Below are positions 14,699 to 22,312 of a DNA stretch of 41,539 bases, piece after piece. The stretch is from the NCBI GenBank assembly GCA_016206665.1, contig JACQRC010000097.1:1-41539 (forward strand), in the 5' to 3' direction. The position numbers and the translations under genes were made by a program. How positions within the stretch are numbered: position 1 is the stretch's first letter; every line of letters starts with the position of its first letter. The notes under the pieces are model-generated. The model ran no database searches. It was not told the DNA's origin and saw only the letters and a program-made list of their open reading frames with translations. Source of the DNA: Candidatus Omnitrophota bacterium (lineage in GTDB: Bacteria; Omnitrophota; Gorgyraeia; Aquiviventales; JACQRC01).

Positions 14699-15499
14699 AT
14701 GTCCGCGCGCTTCTGTGTGCTGTGTGCTGTGTGCTGTGTGCTGATGGTGAGCGGCTGCACGGCTCGCCTCTACGTCGTGACGGTGCCGGTGGCGGATCTA
14801 CGCGCCCGGCCCGTCCGGGCCGCGGCGTCGTTGGATCATGATCCGCTCGAAGAAACACAACTGCTGTACGGCGAGCGTGTCCGCCTCCACAGCACGCGCA
14901 TCGTTGACGGTGTCGCGTGGGCCTTCGTTGAAGCCATCGAGCAGCCGGAGTTCACGCATCATCGCCGCTGGGAAGGCTACCCCGGGTGGGTCGTGGCGGC
15001 CGCCTTGATGCCGGTGTCGCGTCACCACGAACCCGATGAGGCGGTGCGCGCGATGGCGGCGCTGCGGTCGCGCAGCCCCGCCGACCAGCGCCGCGGTCTC
15101 GTCGAGGCGGCCACGCGTTTCATCGGCACGCCCTACTGGTGGGGCGGCCGGTCGGCCGAGCGCGTCGATTGTTCGGGCCTGACCAATCTCAGCTACCGCC
15201 TCAATGGATTCACCATTCCGCGGGACGCGCATGAGCAATGGCTGCGCGCCCGTCCCCTCAGCCCGTCCCGCGCCCAAGCGGGCGACCTCGTCTTTCTCTC
15301 CGAGGCCCGCGATCCGCGTCGGATCGTGCACGTCATGCTGTATGCCGGCCATGACACCGTCATCGAAGGCCCAGGCACCGGGCAATACGTCCGTCGCATC
15401 AGCGTCGCGGAACGGCTGGGTCGTCCCCTCGAAACCTTTCGGCAAGGGGAAGGTTTACCGAATGGCCAACACCTCTTTTGCGGAACCTATCTGCCGTGA
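14699..15499 (+). CDS. NlpC/P60 peptidoglycan endopeptidase lipoprotein
   Basis: A 266-residue lipoprotein with lipobox VSGC (Cys20 lipidated), so it is anchored in a membrane facing the periplasm. An SH3-like region (about 25-105, with VADLRARP and PGWVVAAAL) is followed by a C-terminal NlpC/P60 domain. That domain has TPYWWGGRSAERVDCSGL (Cys158 nucleophile), RIVHVMLYAG (catalytic His) and the PRDAHEQW block. Related enzymes (YkfC type) cleave gamma-D-Glu-diamino acid bonds in stem peptides. The signal peptide is encoded by four tandem CTGTGTG units at 14713-14740. It overlaps the epimerase gene by GTGA, and the pair is the classic combination for murein-peptide recycling. Confidence 0.9.
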   Translation: MSARFCVLCAVCCVLMVSGCTARLYVVTVPVADLRARPVRAAASLDHDPLEETQLLYGERVRLHSTRIVDGVAWAFVEAIEQPEFTHHRRWEGYPGWVVAAALMPVSRHHEPDEAVRAMAALRSRSPADQRRGLVEAATRFIGTPYWWGGRSAERVDCSGLTNLSYRLNGFTIPRDAHEQWLRARPLSPSRAQAGDLVFLSEARDPRRIVHVMLYAGHDTVIEGPGTGQYVRRISVAERLGRPLETFRQGEGLPNGQHLFCGTYLP

Positions 15500-16581
15500 G
15501 TCCCCAGATTGCGGAACTGCTCGCTGATCCGGTCGCGGTCCGCTGGCGGCAGCCGTTCGTCACGGCCCTGGGCCGACGCCCGATGACTACACGCAATCTC
15601 GTGGTGCGCGTGCGCCTCTCCAATGGCCTCGTAGGCTACGGAGAGGGCTCCTCCTCGCTCGCGATGCCGACGCAAACCGTCGAGGCCATGCGCGAAGCGG
15701 TGGACCGACTGCGTCCACGGCTCATCGGACGGTCCCTCGCATCCTATCAGACACTGATCGCCGCCCTCTGGGGTCATGCGGGGAGCCATCCGACCGCGCT
15801 CGCCGCCGTCGAGATGGCGCTCTTCGACGCGTGCGCCCGCACGAGGGGCCTGCCCCTCTATCGACTCTTGGGCGGACGGACGACGTCCGTCGAGAGCGAC
15901 CTGACGCTCGCGGCGTGGCCGGCCCCGCGGGCGAGCCGTGTGGCGCGTCTCGCGTGGCGGCGGGGCTTCCGACGGTTCAAGATCAAGGTGGGCACGGAGG
16001 ATCTTGATGCCGATCTGCGTCGCGTGCTGGCCGTCGCCCTAGCCGCGCCGCGCGCGGAGCTGCTGTTAGATGCCAACCAGGGCTGGACCGTCGGGCAGAC
16101 GCTGCGCGCGCTGCGCGCGCTGGAGCGCCGGCGCATCATCCCGCGCCTGATCGAACAGCCCGTGCCGCGCGCCGCGACGACAGCCCTCCGTGAGCTCGCC
16201 CGGCGCAGTCCCATTCCGGTCTTCGTCGACGAATCCGCGCGGTCCCCCGATGATCTCCGGCACATCGTCCGGCACCGGCTGGCGCAGGGAGTCAATATCA
16301 AGCTGGCGAAAAGCGGCATCCTCGGCGCCCTGCAGATGGTCCGCCTCGCCCGGCGCGCCGGGCTGCGCCTCATGATCGGCTGCATGGCGGAATCGACGAT
16401 CGGGCTCTCCGCCAGCGTCCATCTGGCCTGCGGCCTCGGCGTCTTCGAGGAGGTGGACCTCGACACGCACTGGCTGCTGTATCCGTTGCGATGCCGCAGC
16501 GCGCTGACGGCAGCGGGACCGCGGCTGTCGGTATCCCGGCGCTCGCCGGGCACCGGTATCGTGTGGACCGGCCCAGCATGA
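15496..16581 (+). CDS. Enolase-superfamily dipeptide epimerase (L-Ala-D/L-Glu type)
   Basis: A 361-residue member of the muconate-lactonising/epimerase subgroup. The capping domain is N-terminal. The barrel carries the catalytic KIK (Lys162, Lys164), the metal ligands Asp192 (LLLDANQGW), Glu220 (IEQPV) and Asp245 (FVDES), and the opposing base in NIKLAKSG (Lys272). The Ala-Glu epimerases usually read NIKLDKxGG. Here the Asp is Ala and the second Gly is Ile, so substrate preference may differ. Start GTG 15496 overlaps the NlpC/P60 stop. With an endopeptidase releasing stem peptides and a membrane protein downstream, the likely role is converting L-Ala-D-Glu dipeptides for catabolism. A succinylbenzoate-synthase-like or other dipeptide role cannot be excluded. 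Confidence 0.85.
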   Translation: MSPQIAELLADPVAVRWRQPFVTALGRRPMTTRNLVVRVRLSNGLVGYGEGSSSLAMPTQTVEAMREAVDRLRPRLIGRSLASYQTLIAALWGHAGSHPTALAAVEMALFDACARTRGLPLYRLLGGRTTSVESDLTLAAWPAPRASRVARLAWRRGFRRFKIKVGTEDLDADLRRVLAVALAAPRAELLLDANQGWTVGQTLRALRALERRRIIPRLIEQPVPRAATTALRELARRSPIPVFVDESARSPDDLRHIVRHRLAQGVNIKLAKSGILGALQMVRLARRAGLRLMIGCMAESTIGLSASVHLACGLGVFEEVDLDTHWLLYPLRCRSALTAAGPRLSVSRRSPGTGIVWTGPA

Positions 16582-17735
16582 TCCGCCATCCGCTCCTGCT
16601 GTCGCTCTATCTGGTTCTGCTCGTCGCGGCCATTCGCGGCGTGATGCGCCGCCATGGGACCTGGCCCGTCTTCCAGTGGCTGCCGACGCCGGTCTGGTGC
16701 TACGGCCTGCCCATGTTAGGCACCACGTGCGGCCTCACCCCACCCTCTTCGCCCGTCTATGCCGCGATCACCGCCTGGCTCTTGCCGCCGACGCTGTTCC
16801 TGCTCCTGCTGCCGGCGAACGTGCGTGAGCTGGCGCAGGCGGGTCGCCACGCGCTGGCCTGTTTTGCCGTGGGATCAGGCGGCATCATTCTCGGGCTCGT
16901 GATGGGATTTCTCTGGTGGCGCCCTCACCTGCCGCCCGAGGCGTGGCAGGGGATCGGCGCCTTGGCCGGCACCTGGATCGGCGGCAGCGCCAATATGGTG
17001 GCGGTGGCGCAGAGCGTAGGCGCGGCCGACTCGATCCTCGCCCCGCTCATCGTAGTGGATACGCTCCTCGCCTACACCTGGATGGGAGGACTCTTGTGGC
17101 TGGCGCGATGGCAGGCTCCCGTCGACCTTGCCTGGCAGGCGCGCCCCCTCAGCCTCGCGTCTCCGACGTCAGCCGCGGAGCCGACGACCACGGGCCGCGT
17201 CCTGCTCGCGCTGACGATGGCCGCTGGCGCGACGCTCCTCGCCCAGCAGGCCGGTGCTCGGTTGCCAGTCCTGGGCTCCGTCGTGACGCCGACGACCTGG
17301 CGGCTCTTGTTGATTACGGCGATAGGGCTGCTGCTGGCGAGTCTACCTGGCAGCTCCCGCCTGACGCCGGCCGCCTCGTGGTTGAGCGCACCGCTGCTCT
17401 GCCTCGTGCTGGCCTCGATGGGCGCCCGGGCGAATCTTGCGGCGCTCTGGCGTGTGCCCTGGTGGCTGGCGGTCGGCGTCGTGGCCTTCGCCGTCCATGG
17501 CAGCCTGATGTTCCTCACCAGCCGATGGCGCCGCTGGCCGATTGGCCTGGCCGCCACCGCCAGCCAGGCCAATGTGGGTGGGGTGGCCTCGGCCCCCCTG
17601 GTCGCCGCCGTCTACCACCCTGCCCTCGCCCCTTTGGGGGTGGCGCTGGCGCTCCTGGGCAATGCCTTGGGCACCCCTGCCGGACTGCTCACCGCCTGGC
17701 TGTGCCGCTGGTTGGCCGGCCGCTACCCCTTGTAG
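16578..17735 (+). CDS. DUF819-family integral membrane protein
   Basis: A 385-residue protein with about ten hydrophobic segments. It carries DUF819 (YjcL) features: TWIGGSANMVAVAQSVGA in the middle and a pseudo-repeated counterpart ATASQANVGGVASAPLVAA near the end, suggesting two inverted halves like a secondary transporter. ATG 16578 overlaps the epimerase stop (ATGA). Function of the family is not established. Being the third gene in an operon with an NlpC/P60 endopeptidase and a dipeptide epimerase, it may move murein-derived peptides across the inner membrane (inference). It ends just before the riboswitch region. Confidence 0.82.
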   Translation: MIRHPLLLSLYLVLLVAAIRGVMRRHGTWPVFQWLPTPVWCYGLPMLGTTCGLTPPSSPVYAAITAWLLPPTLFLLLLPANVRELAQAGRHALACFAVGSGGIILGLVMGFLWWRPHLPPEAWQGIGALAGTWIGGSANMVAVAQSVGAADSILAPLIVVDTLLAYTWMGGLLWLARWQAPVDLAWQARPLSLASPTSAAEPTTTGRVLLALTMAAGATLLAQQAGARLPVLGSVVTPTTWRLLLITAIGLLLASLPGSSRLTPAASWLSAPLLCLVLASMGARANLAALWRVPWWLAVGVVAFAVHGSLMFLTSRWRRWPIGLAATASQANVGGVASAPLVAAVYHPALAPLGVALALLGNALGTPAGLLTAWLCRWLAGRYPL

Positions 17736-17748
17736 CTTGAGGAAGTTA

Positions 17749-17757
17749 TGGTATACT
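17749..17757 (+). promoter_or_regulatory. Extended -10 promoter element of the pseudopilin transcript
   Basis: TGGTATACT is an extended -10 (TGn plus TATACT at 17752-17757) with no good -35 box. The predicted start near 17764 is just ahead of the riboswitch aptamer. Confidence 0.55.
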
Positions 17758-17770
17758 TGTAGGTGATTGA

Positions 17771-17912
17771 GATCACCGAAAAGGCAAACCTCCGCCACCA
17801 ATCATGGCGGACCTCGCCCACCAAAATTGTGAAACAATTTTGGTGAGGCGGTGCGGAGTAATCCGGGGACGCAAAGCTAGGGATCCTGACAGGGGACCGC
17901 CCGGCTGCCGAA
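17771..17912 (+). promoter_or_regulatory. c-di-GMP-I (GEMM) riboswitch with an insertion in P2
   Basis: The conserved parts of the GEMM aptamer are all present in order: GAAAAGGCAAACC (17778-17790), a GNRA-capped P2 hairpin CGGA-GTAA-TCCGG (17854-17866), GGGGACGCAAAGC, the P3 arm GGATCC/GGGGACC, and GGCTGCCG (17903-17910). A 63-nt palindromic sequence (17791-17853) is inserted between GGCAAACC and the P2 hairpin. The ligand-contact G in AAGGC is the c-di-GMP-type base rather than the A reported for cGAMP-responsive variants (from memory of the family). It precedes the pseudopilin gene by about 70 bases. Output direction is not obvious. Confidence 0.85.
17791..17853 (+). repeat. 63-nt palindromic insertion inside the riboswitch
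   Basis: The ends pair (CCGCCACCAA with TTGGTGAGGCGG). A perfect 12-bp hairpin CACCAAAATTGT / ACAATTTTGGTG with loop GAA lies inside, and a second small hairpin (TCCGCC / GGCGGA) lies at the left. Removing the segment leaves a textbook aptamer, so it reads as a short mobile palindromic element. I see no second copy in the window. Confidence 0.7.
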
Positions 17913-17924
17913 GTGGATGAAGCG

Positions 17925-17952
17925 CGCCACGCACGGCCAGACCGGCGTGGCG
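17925..17952 (+). terminator. Hairpin between riboswitch and pseudopilin gene
   Basis: CGCCACGC (17925-17932) pairs with GCGTGGCG (17945-17952), followed by TGACTGTTGTT, a weak T-rich tract. It could be the expression platform (attenuator), but the poor T-run makes this uncertain. Confidence 0.4.
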
Positions 17953-17982
17953 TGACTGTTGTTATGGAGGGAGGAAACTCCG

Positions 17983-18561
17983 ATGGCGAATCGACGCGGA
18001 TGGACCTTGGTAGAAACCCTCATCGCGAGCACCCTGGCCGTGAGCCTCGGGGCGGCCGTGGCCTATACCACCATCACCCGCACCCGTGTCGGCGCCTACG
18101 AACAGCGGGCCCAGGCGATGCTGCAGCTGCTCTCGGCCGGGCTCGACGACTACTTCTGGACGACGACCAACCCGCATCGCTATCCGCAGGACTTCAGCGA
18201 GCTGGCCACCTCGCAAGTGGCCTATGCGCTCGATCCCTTCAAGCTGGATCCCTCGAAGAAACTGGTCACCGAGGGCGCGAACCCGTACGTCTATCAACTC
18301 GACCCCATCATCACCGGCGGCTCTGCGTTGGGCTACACCCTCACGGCCAGCCCAGCGCCGGCCCTCGCGGGCGCGCGGACGTTTGTGCTGACCAAGAATG
18401 CAGCGCCGGCTGTGGCACCCCCACCCGGCGGTGGCAGTCCGCCCCCGACGGAGACCAAAGACTCCTGCGCTCCCAACTGCCCCCCGCCGAGCGATGACGG
18501 AGGGGATAACGGAAAAATAGACGGCGGTCTCGAACCACCCGTGCGCACTGAGGGGTTCTAA
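17983..18561 (+). CDS. Type IV/II pseudopilin-like protein under c-di-GMP riboswitch control
   Basis: A 192-residue protein with a class III (prepilin) signal: the short basic leader MANRRG is cut after Gly6 by prepilin peptidase. A hydrophobic helix follows (WTLVETLIASTLAVSLGAAV) with the conserved Glu at +5. Residue +1 is Trp instead of the usual Phe. The globular part has YPQDFSEL, common in pseudopilins. The C-terminus is a Pro/Gly/Asp-rich tail with two cysteines (DSCAPNCPPP). ATG 17983 follows AGGGAGG, and the upstream TTG is less likely. The riboswitch before it and two diguanylate cyclases after it suggest c-di-GMP control of a surface fibre or secretion pseudopilus. It is a single-gene unit closed by a strong terminator. 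Confidence 0.85.
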   Translation: MANRRGWTLVETLIASTLAVSLGAAVAYTTITRTRVGAYEQRAQAMLQLLSAGLDDYFWTTTNPHRYPQDFSELATSQVAYALDPFKLDPSKKLVTEGANPYVYQLDPIITGGSALGYTLTASPAPALAGARTFVLTKNAAPAVAPPPGGGSPPPTETKDSCAPNCPPPSDDGGDNGKIDGGLEPPVRTEGF

Positions 18562-18611
18562 TAGGCCACGGCGTACCCGCCGATAGCACGAAAGGATAAT
18601 CGTGTGTCCCT

Positions 18612-18638
18612 GGCTGTCCAGGAGGACAGCCTTTTTTT
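18612..18638 (+). terminator. Rho-independent terminator after the pseudopilin gene
   Basis: GGCTGTCC, loop AGGA, GGACAGCC, then seven T. It is a strong intrinsic terminator that separates the pseudopilin from the downstream diguanylate cyclase genes. Confidence 0.92.
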
Positions 18639-18666
18639 ATCGTCTCCGACACGCGGATGAGGCCCC

Positions 18667-20412
18667 ATGACCGACACTGAGTCCCTGACACCGCCACGCC
18701 GCCCGGGAGCGACCCTGACGCAGCTCCTACTCATGGGCACGCTGCTGATCGCGGGTGTCGTCTCCCTCGCCCGGCAGAGCGCGGCCCTCCAGGCCTTCCT
18801 GTTAGGAGGCGAGGATCGGCTGCTGCGTCTGAGCCACGCGCTCCTGCCTCCGGCGCCACCCGCCGGGCTGGCCGTCGTCACCCTCGATGAAGCCACGGCC
18901 CAGCGCCTGGGCACCCCGCCCTGGCCCCGCGAGATTTACGCACGGTTCCTCCAGCAATTATGCCAGCGCCATCCGCGCGTGATTGCCATGGACTTCGTCT
19001 TTGTCGGCCATGAAGCCCAGGATGCCGGCGATGATGCGCTGGCGGGAGCGATGCGCGCGTGCGGCAATGTGCTGCTGCCCTCCCACATCGATGAATTCGG
19101 CCGCCACGTCTCGCCTGAGCCAACACTGGCTGCCGCCGCGCTGGGCTACGGCATCGTCAACAAGCCGCATGGCGCCGATTTCGTGGTGCGGCGCGGGCGG
19201 ACCTGGTGGAGCGATGCCCGCGGCGTCTTCGTGGACTATGCTTTTGAGGTGAAGGCCGCCGCCGTCATGCTGGACGTGCCCCTGCCACGGATCGAACGGC
19301 TGGAGCGCGCCGTCCTGCTCCGCGGCCCTCGCGGGACGGTCACCCTCCCGTCGCGGCGCGATGGCACCGTGCCGATCCGCTACGCCTATCTGCCGTCGGA
19401 GATCACGACGCTCAATTTTGCCGAGGTGCTCGAGGGACGCCTCCCCGCGGAGGCGGTGCGCGACAAGCTGGTGTTGGTGGGGCTCACCTTTCGCGACCGG
19501 GATGTGCATCGCACGCCGCTGGGACCGATGCCCGGGCTGCACATCATCGCGAACACCGTGCTGATGTTCCTGAGCGGCCGCAGCCTGGTCGAGCTGCCCT
19601 TCCCGCTCGAACTGCTGATGCTGTGGTTGCTCGCGCTCTTGACCCTCTTGCTCACCTATCGCCTGCCGGCGCGGCACAGCGCGGCGCTGGTCGGCCTGGG
19701 CGTGGCGGGCGCGCTGGGACTGCATCTGACGCTGTGGTGGCAGGGGCTGCTCTGGCATTGGAGTTTGCCGGTCGGCGTGATGGGGCTGGTCTACGCCTCG
19801 ACGAGCCTCTACCGCTCGGTGGTCCTGCACCGCGAGACGGCCGCGCTCAAGCGGCAGGCGATCACCGATGAACTGACCCAGCTCTTCACCTTCCGCTACT
19901 GGCAGCTCCGACTGCGCCTCGAAATCGAGCGGGTGCGCCGGTACCAAGCGCCGCTCTCCCTGCTCATGCTGGACATCGATCACTTTAAGCAGGTCAACGA
20001 CACCTATGGCCACCTGGCCGGCAACGCCGTGCTCCAGACCGTCGCCACCCTCCTGAGGGAGGCGCTGCGGACGACGGATATCCCCGGCCGGTACGGTGGC
20101 GAGGAGTTCGGCGTCATGCTGCCCCACACCAACGCCGCGGGGGCCTCCATCTGCGCCGAGAACATCCGGCGCCGGATCGCGGAGTACCGCTTCACCCTGC
20201 CGAACCATCCCGAAGGGCTGCGTGTCACCATCAGCGTCGGGGTCGCCGCCCTCGATGAGCTGGGCCTGCACACCGCCGAAGAGCTGATTCAGGTCGCCGA
20301 CGAAGCGCTCTACGCCGCCAAGCATGCGGGCCGCAACCGGGTCGTGATGGGCACCTGGCAGACGATCGAAGCCGGCCAGGCCATCCCGCCTGCGCCACCG
20401 GAGCGAGGCTGA
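18667..20412 (+). CDS. CHASE2-GGDEF diguanylate cyclase 1
   Basis: A 581-residue membrane sensor enzyme. One N-terminal transmembrane helix (about 17-36) is followed by an extracytoplasmic CHASE2 sensor domain (about 45-315, with AMDFVFVG, GYGIVNKPHGADFVVRR and the closing DKLVLVGLTFRDRDVHRTPLGPMPG region). Three closely spaced helices (about 318-395) and a cytoplasmic GGDEF domain complete it. The active site is RYGGEEFGVML (GGEEF 477-481), so it should make c-di-GMP from GTP. An inhibitory I-site RTTD (468-471) is at the right distance. CHASE2 ligands are unknown. It overlaps the next cyclase gene by one base (TGATG), so the two are made together. Confidence 0.92.
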   Translation: MTDTESLTPPRRPGATLTQLLLMGTLLIAGVVSLARQSAALQAFLLGGEDRLLRLSHALLPPAPPAGLAVVTLDEATAQRLGTPPWPREIYARFLQQLCQRHPRVIAMDFVFVGHEAQDAGDDALAGAMRACGNVLLPSHIDEFGRHVSPEPTLAAAALGYGIVNKPHGADFVVRRGRTWWSDARGVFVDYAFEVKAAAVMLDVPLPRIERLERAVLLRGPRGTVTLPSRRDGTVPIRYAYLPSEITTLNFAEVLEGRLPAEAVRDKLVLVGLTFRDRDVHRTPLGPMPGLHIIANTVLMFLSGRSLVELPFPLELLMLWLLALLTLLLTYRLPARHSAALVGLGVAGALGLHLTLWWQGLLWHWSLPVGVMGLVYASTSLYRSVVLHRETAALKRQAITDELTQLFTFRYWQLRLRLEIERVRRYQAPLSLLMLDIDHFKQVNDTYGHLAGNAVLQTVATLLREALRTTDIPGRYGGEEFGVMLPHTNAAGASICAENIRRRIAEYRFTLPNHPEGLRVTISVGVAALDELGLHTAEELIQVADEALYAAKHAGRNRVVMGTWQTIEAGQAIPPAPPERG

Positions 20413-22106
20413 TGATGGCCAAACGCACCTTCACCGCTGGCCACGCCGTGCTCATCGCCGTCCTCTGCTGTGTCGTCTATCGCGGCTGGGTGGTCCCGAG
20501 CGGCGCCGTCGATCTCCTGCGTCTGCAAACCTTGGACACCTTCACGCGGGCCGCCCAGCAGCACCGTCCGATGCCCTCGGAAACGGCGGCCCTGGCCATC
20601 GTCGTCATCGACGATGAAACGCTCGCAAGCCTCGGGGCCAAATGGCCGTGGCCGGCATCGATGACCGCCCGGCTACTCACCGCGTTGCATCGCGCCGGCG
20701 CGCGCCTGATTCTCTGGAATCTGCCCCTGCCCGGGGAGGGCCTGCCGCCCGACGAGCAGAGCCACCTCGCCGAGGCCCTGCGCGAAGCCCGGCCGGTCAT
20801 CATCGGGGCCTGGTTGCGCGAGGGGCTGCAGCCGCTCGTGCCCGGTGCCGCCCTGCAAGAGGCGAGCGCCGGCGTGGGCCTGGTCGAGAAGCCGGCGGAC
20901 GGCGATGCGACGGTGCGGCGCAGCCTGGTCACCGGCTCCTCGGTGGCCGCCCCCCGCGCGCGGTGGACGAGCGAAGTGCTGGCGACGGCCCTGCTCCGCC
21001 ACGAAGCCCCTGAGCAACTCGTGATTCCCCGGCGCGCCGACGGAACCTTCTGGATCCATTACCTCGTTCGGCCCGAACGCCTGACCGTCTATTCGGCGTC
21101 GCGCTTCGCCGCCGCCAACGCTGCGGCGGTCCCGGACGGTATGCTCCAGGACAAGATCGTCCTCGTGGGCCTGACCAGCAAGATCATGCACGAGATCGAC
21201 CCCACGCCGATCGGCCCGATGCCGCGCGTCTTCATCATGGCCAACACCCTGCTCACGCTGTGGACCCAGGCGTGGCTGCGCGAGGTGCCGGCGCTGGCCG
21301 AGTGGGCGCTGTTGCTGTTGGTCAGCGTGCTGGCCGCCTGGGTGGGCTATGCGTGGCCGATGGGACGCGCGCTGGCCGGCCTCACCGGATTGCTCGTGGG
21401 GCTGGGCGCGGCCTGCGGCCTCGCGGCGCGGCATCACTGGCTGTGGGACGTGGCGAGCGCCTGGGTGGTGACGCTGGTGGGTTTTGCGGTGGCCGGCCTG
21501 GGCAAATATGTCGCGGTGATCGTCGAGAATGCCGCGCTGAAGGAGGCCGCGATCACCGACGGGTTGACCGGCTTGTACACCTACCGCTATCTCTCCGTCG
21601 TGCTCCGGTACGAACTGGCCCGGGCCCGTCGGTACCACACGCCGCTGTCGCTGCTGATCCTCGACCTCGATCTGTTCAAGCGGATCAACGACACCTACGG
21701 CCATGCAGAGGGCAATGTCGTCTTGAAAATGGTCGCCCAGACGATCCGGCAGGCGACGCGCCGCGTCGATCTGGCCGCCCGCTACGGCGGCGAGGAGTTC
21801 TGCCTGGTCCAGCCCTTCATCAACCTCGACGGAGCGCTCGTCACCGCGGAGCGGCTGCGCAAGACGATCGAATCGCTGGCCTTCGTCATCCCGGGTCAGC
21901 CGGAGGCGCTCAAGGTGACGGTGAGCATCGGGGTGACGACCTATCCCCGGTGTGATGCGGCCACCATCGAGGATTTCGTGGACCAGGCCGACCAGGCGCT
22001 CTACGCCGCCAAGCGCTCCGGCCGCAACAAGGTCTGCCTCTACAACGCCTCCGCGCTCCCCGCGACCCCACCACCGGTCGATCGGCCCGAAGGGCCGATG
22101 CGGTAA
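20412..22106 (+). CDS. CHASE2-GGDEF diguanylate cyclase 2
   Basis: A 564-residue paralogue of the preceding gene with the same architecture. It has an N-terminal helix (about 10-28), CHASE2 (about 35-290, with AIVVIDDETL near its start and DKIVLVGLTSKIMHEIDPTPIGPMP near its end), three helices (about 295-370) and a C-terminal GGDEF domain. The catalytic GGEEF (459-463) and I-site RRVD (450-453) are intact, so it is predicted active and feedback-inhibited. Its last 10 codons lie in the left 87-bp direct repeat of the island, so the stop is preserved across the insertion. Before insertion its 3' end would have overlapped a convergent PilZ gene by about 66 bases. Confidence 0.92.
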   Translation: MMAKRTFTAGHAVLIAVLCCVVYRGWVVPSGAVDLLRLQTLDTFTRAAQQHRPMPSETAALAIVVIDDETLASLGAKWPWPASMTARLLTALHRAGARLILWNLPLPGEGLPPDEQSHLAEALREARPVIIGAWLREGLQPLVPGAALQEASAGVGLVEKPADGDATVRRSLVTGSSVAAPRARWTSEVLATALLRHEAPEQLVIPRRADGTFWIHYLVRPERLTVYSASRFAAANAAAVPDGMLQDKIVLVGLTSKIMHEIDPTPIGPMPRVFIMANTLLTLWTQAWLREVPALAEWALLLLVSVLAAWVGYAWPMGRALAGLTGLLVGLGAACGLAARHHWLWDVASAWVVTLVGFAVAGLGKYVAVIVENAALKEAAITDGLTGLYTYRYLSVVLRYELARARRYHTPLSLLILDLDLFKRINDTYGHAEGNVVLKMVAQTIRQATRRVDLAARYGGEEFCLVQPFINLDGALVTAERLRKTIESLAFVIPGQPEALKVTVSIGVTTYPRCDAATIEDFVDQADQALYAAKRSGRNKVCLYNASALPATPPPVDRPEGPMR

Positions 22107-22163
22107 TCGTGCCTGAGGGGGACGGACGACCCCTTCGGGACAAAACTGAGAATGACGTGCTGC
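22077..22163 (+). repeat. Left 87-bp direct repeat of the island (attL-like)
   Basis: Matches 32037-32123 at 86 of 87 positions (G at 22085, A at 32045), with 78 bases exact from 22086. It covers the end of the cyclase 2 gene and continues past its stop. Sequences diverge immediately outside on both sides. Confidence 0.95.
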
Positions 22164-22213
22164 TAAACGCTCTGCTCAACAGGCTGTTCGGAGCGAAAGA
22201 TGGCTTACCAAGG

Positions 22214-22232
22214 ATTTGCATATAATGCAAAT
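22214..22232. promoter_or_regulatory. Palindrome upstream of the XRE-cupin gene, possible operator
   Basis: ATTTGCAT and ATGCAAAT are separated by ATA. This is a perfect 8-bp inverted repeat 28 bases before the -35 box of the regulator gene, suited to a dimeric HTH protein and so possibly its own operator. Confidence 0.5.
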
Positions 22233-22259
22233 AAAATTTTCTATTAATGAACAAAACCA

Positions 22260-22288
22260 TTGACAGGACTTGCCGGGTTTGTTATCGT
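22260..22288 (+). promoter_or_regulatory. Sigma70-type promoter of XRE-cupin gene 1
   Basis: TTGACA (22260-22265), 17-bp spacer, TATCGT (22283-22288). The predicted start is near 22295, just before the AGGAGG ribosome site at 22302-22307. Confidence 0.72.
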
Positions 22289-22312
22289 GTCCTCCATCTT
22301 CAGGAGGTGTTC

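Noticed and set aside
17771..17912. cGAMP-type (GEMM-Ib) riboswitch
   Set aside because: Both aptamers in the window have G at the ligand-contact position of AAGGC, which fits c-di-GMP rather than cGAMP preference, so far as the known rule can be applied without an alignment.
18958..20325. A 455-codon open frame on the minus strand inside the first diguanylate cyclase gene
   Set aside because: It lies wholly within a well-supported GGDEF gene and encodes low-complexity Gln/His/Arg-rich sequence with no motifs.
22030..22170. tRNA gene at the island insertion site
   Set aside because: No cloverleaf or CCA end is visible near either repeat. The repeat lies over the ends of protein-coding genes.
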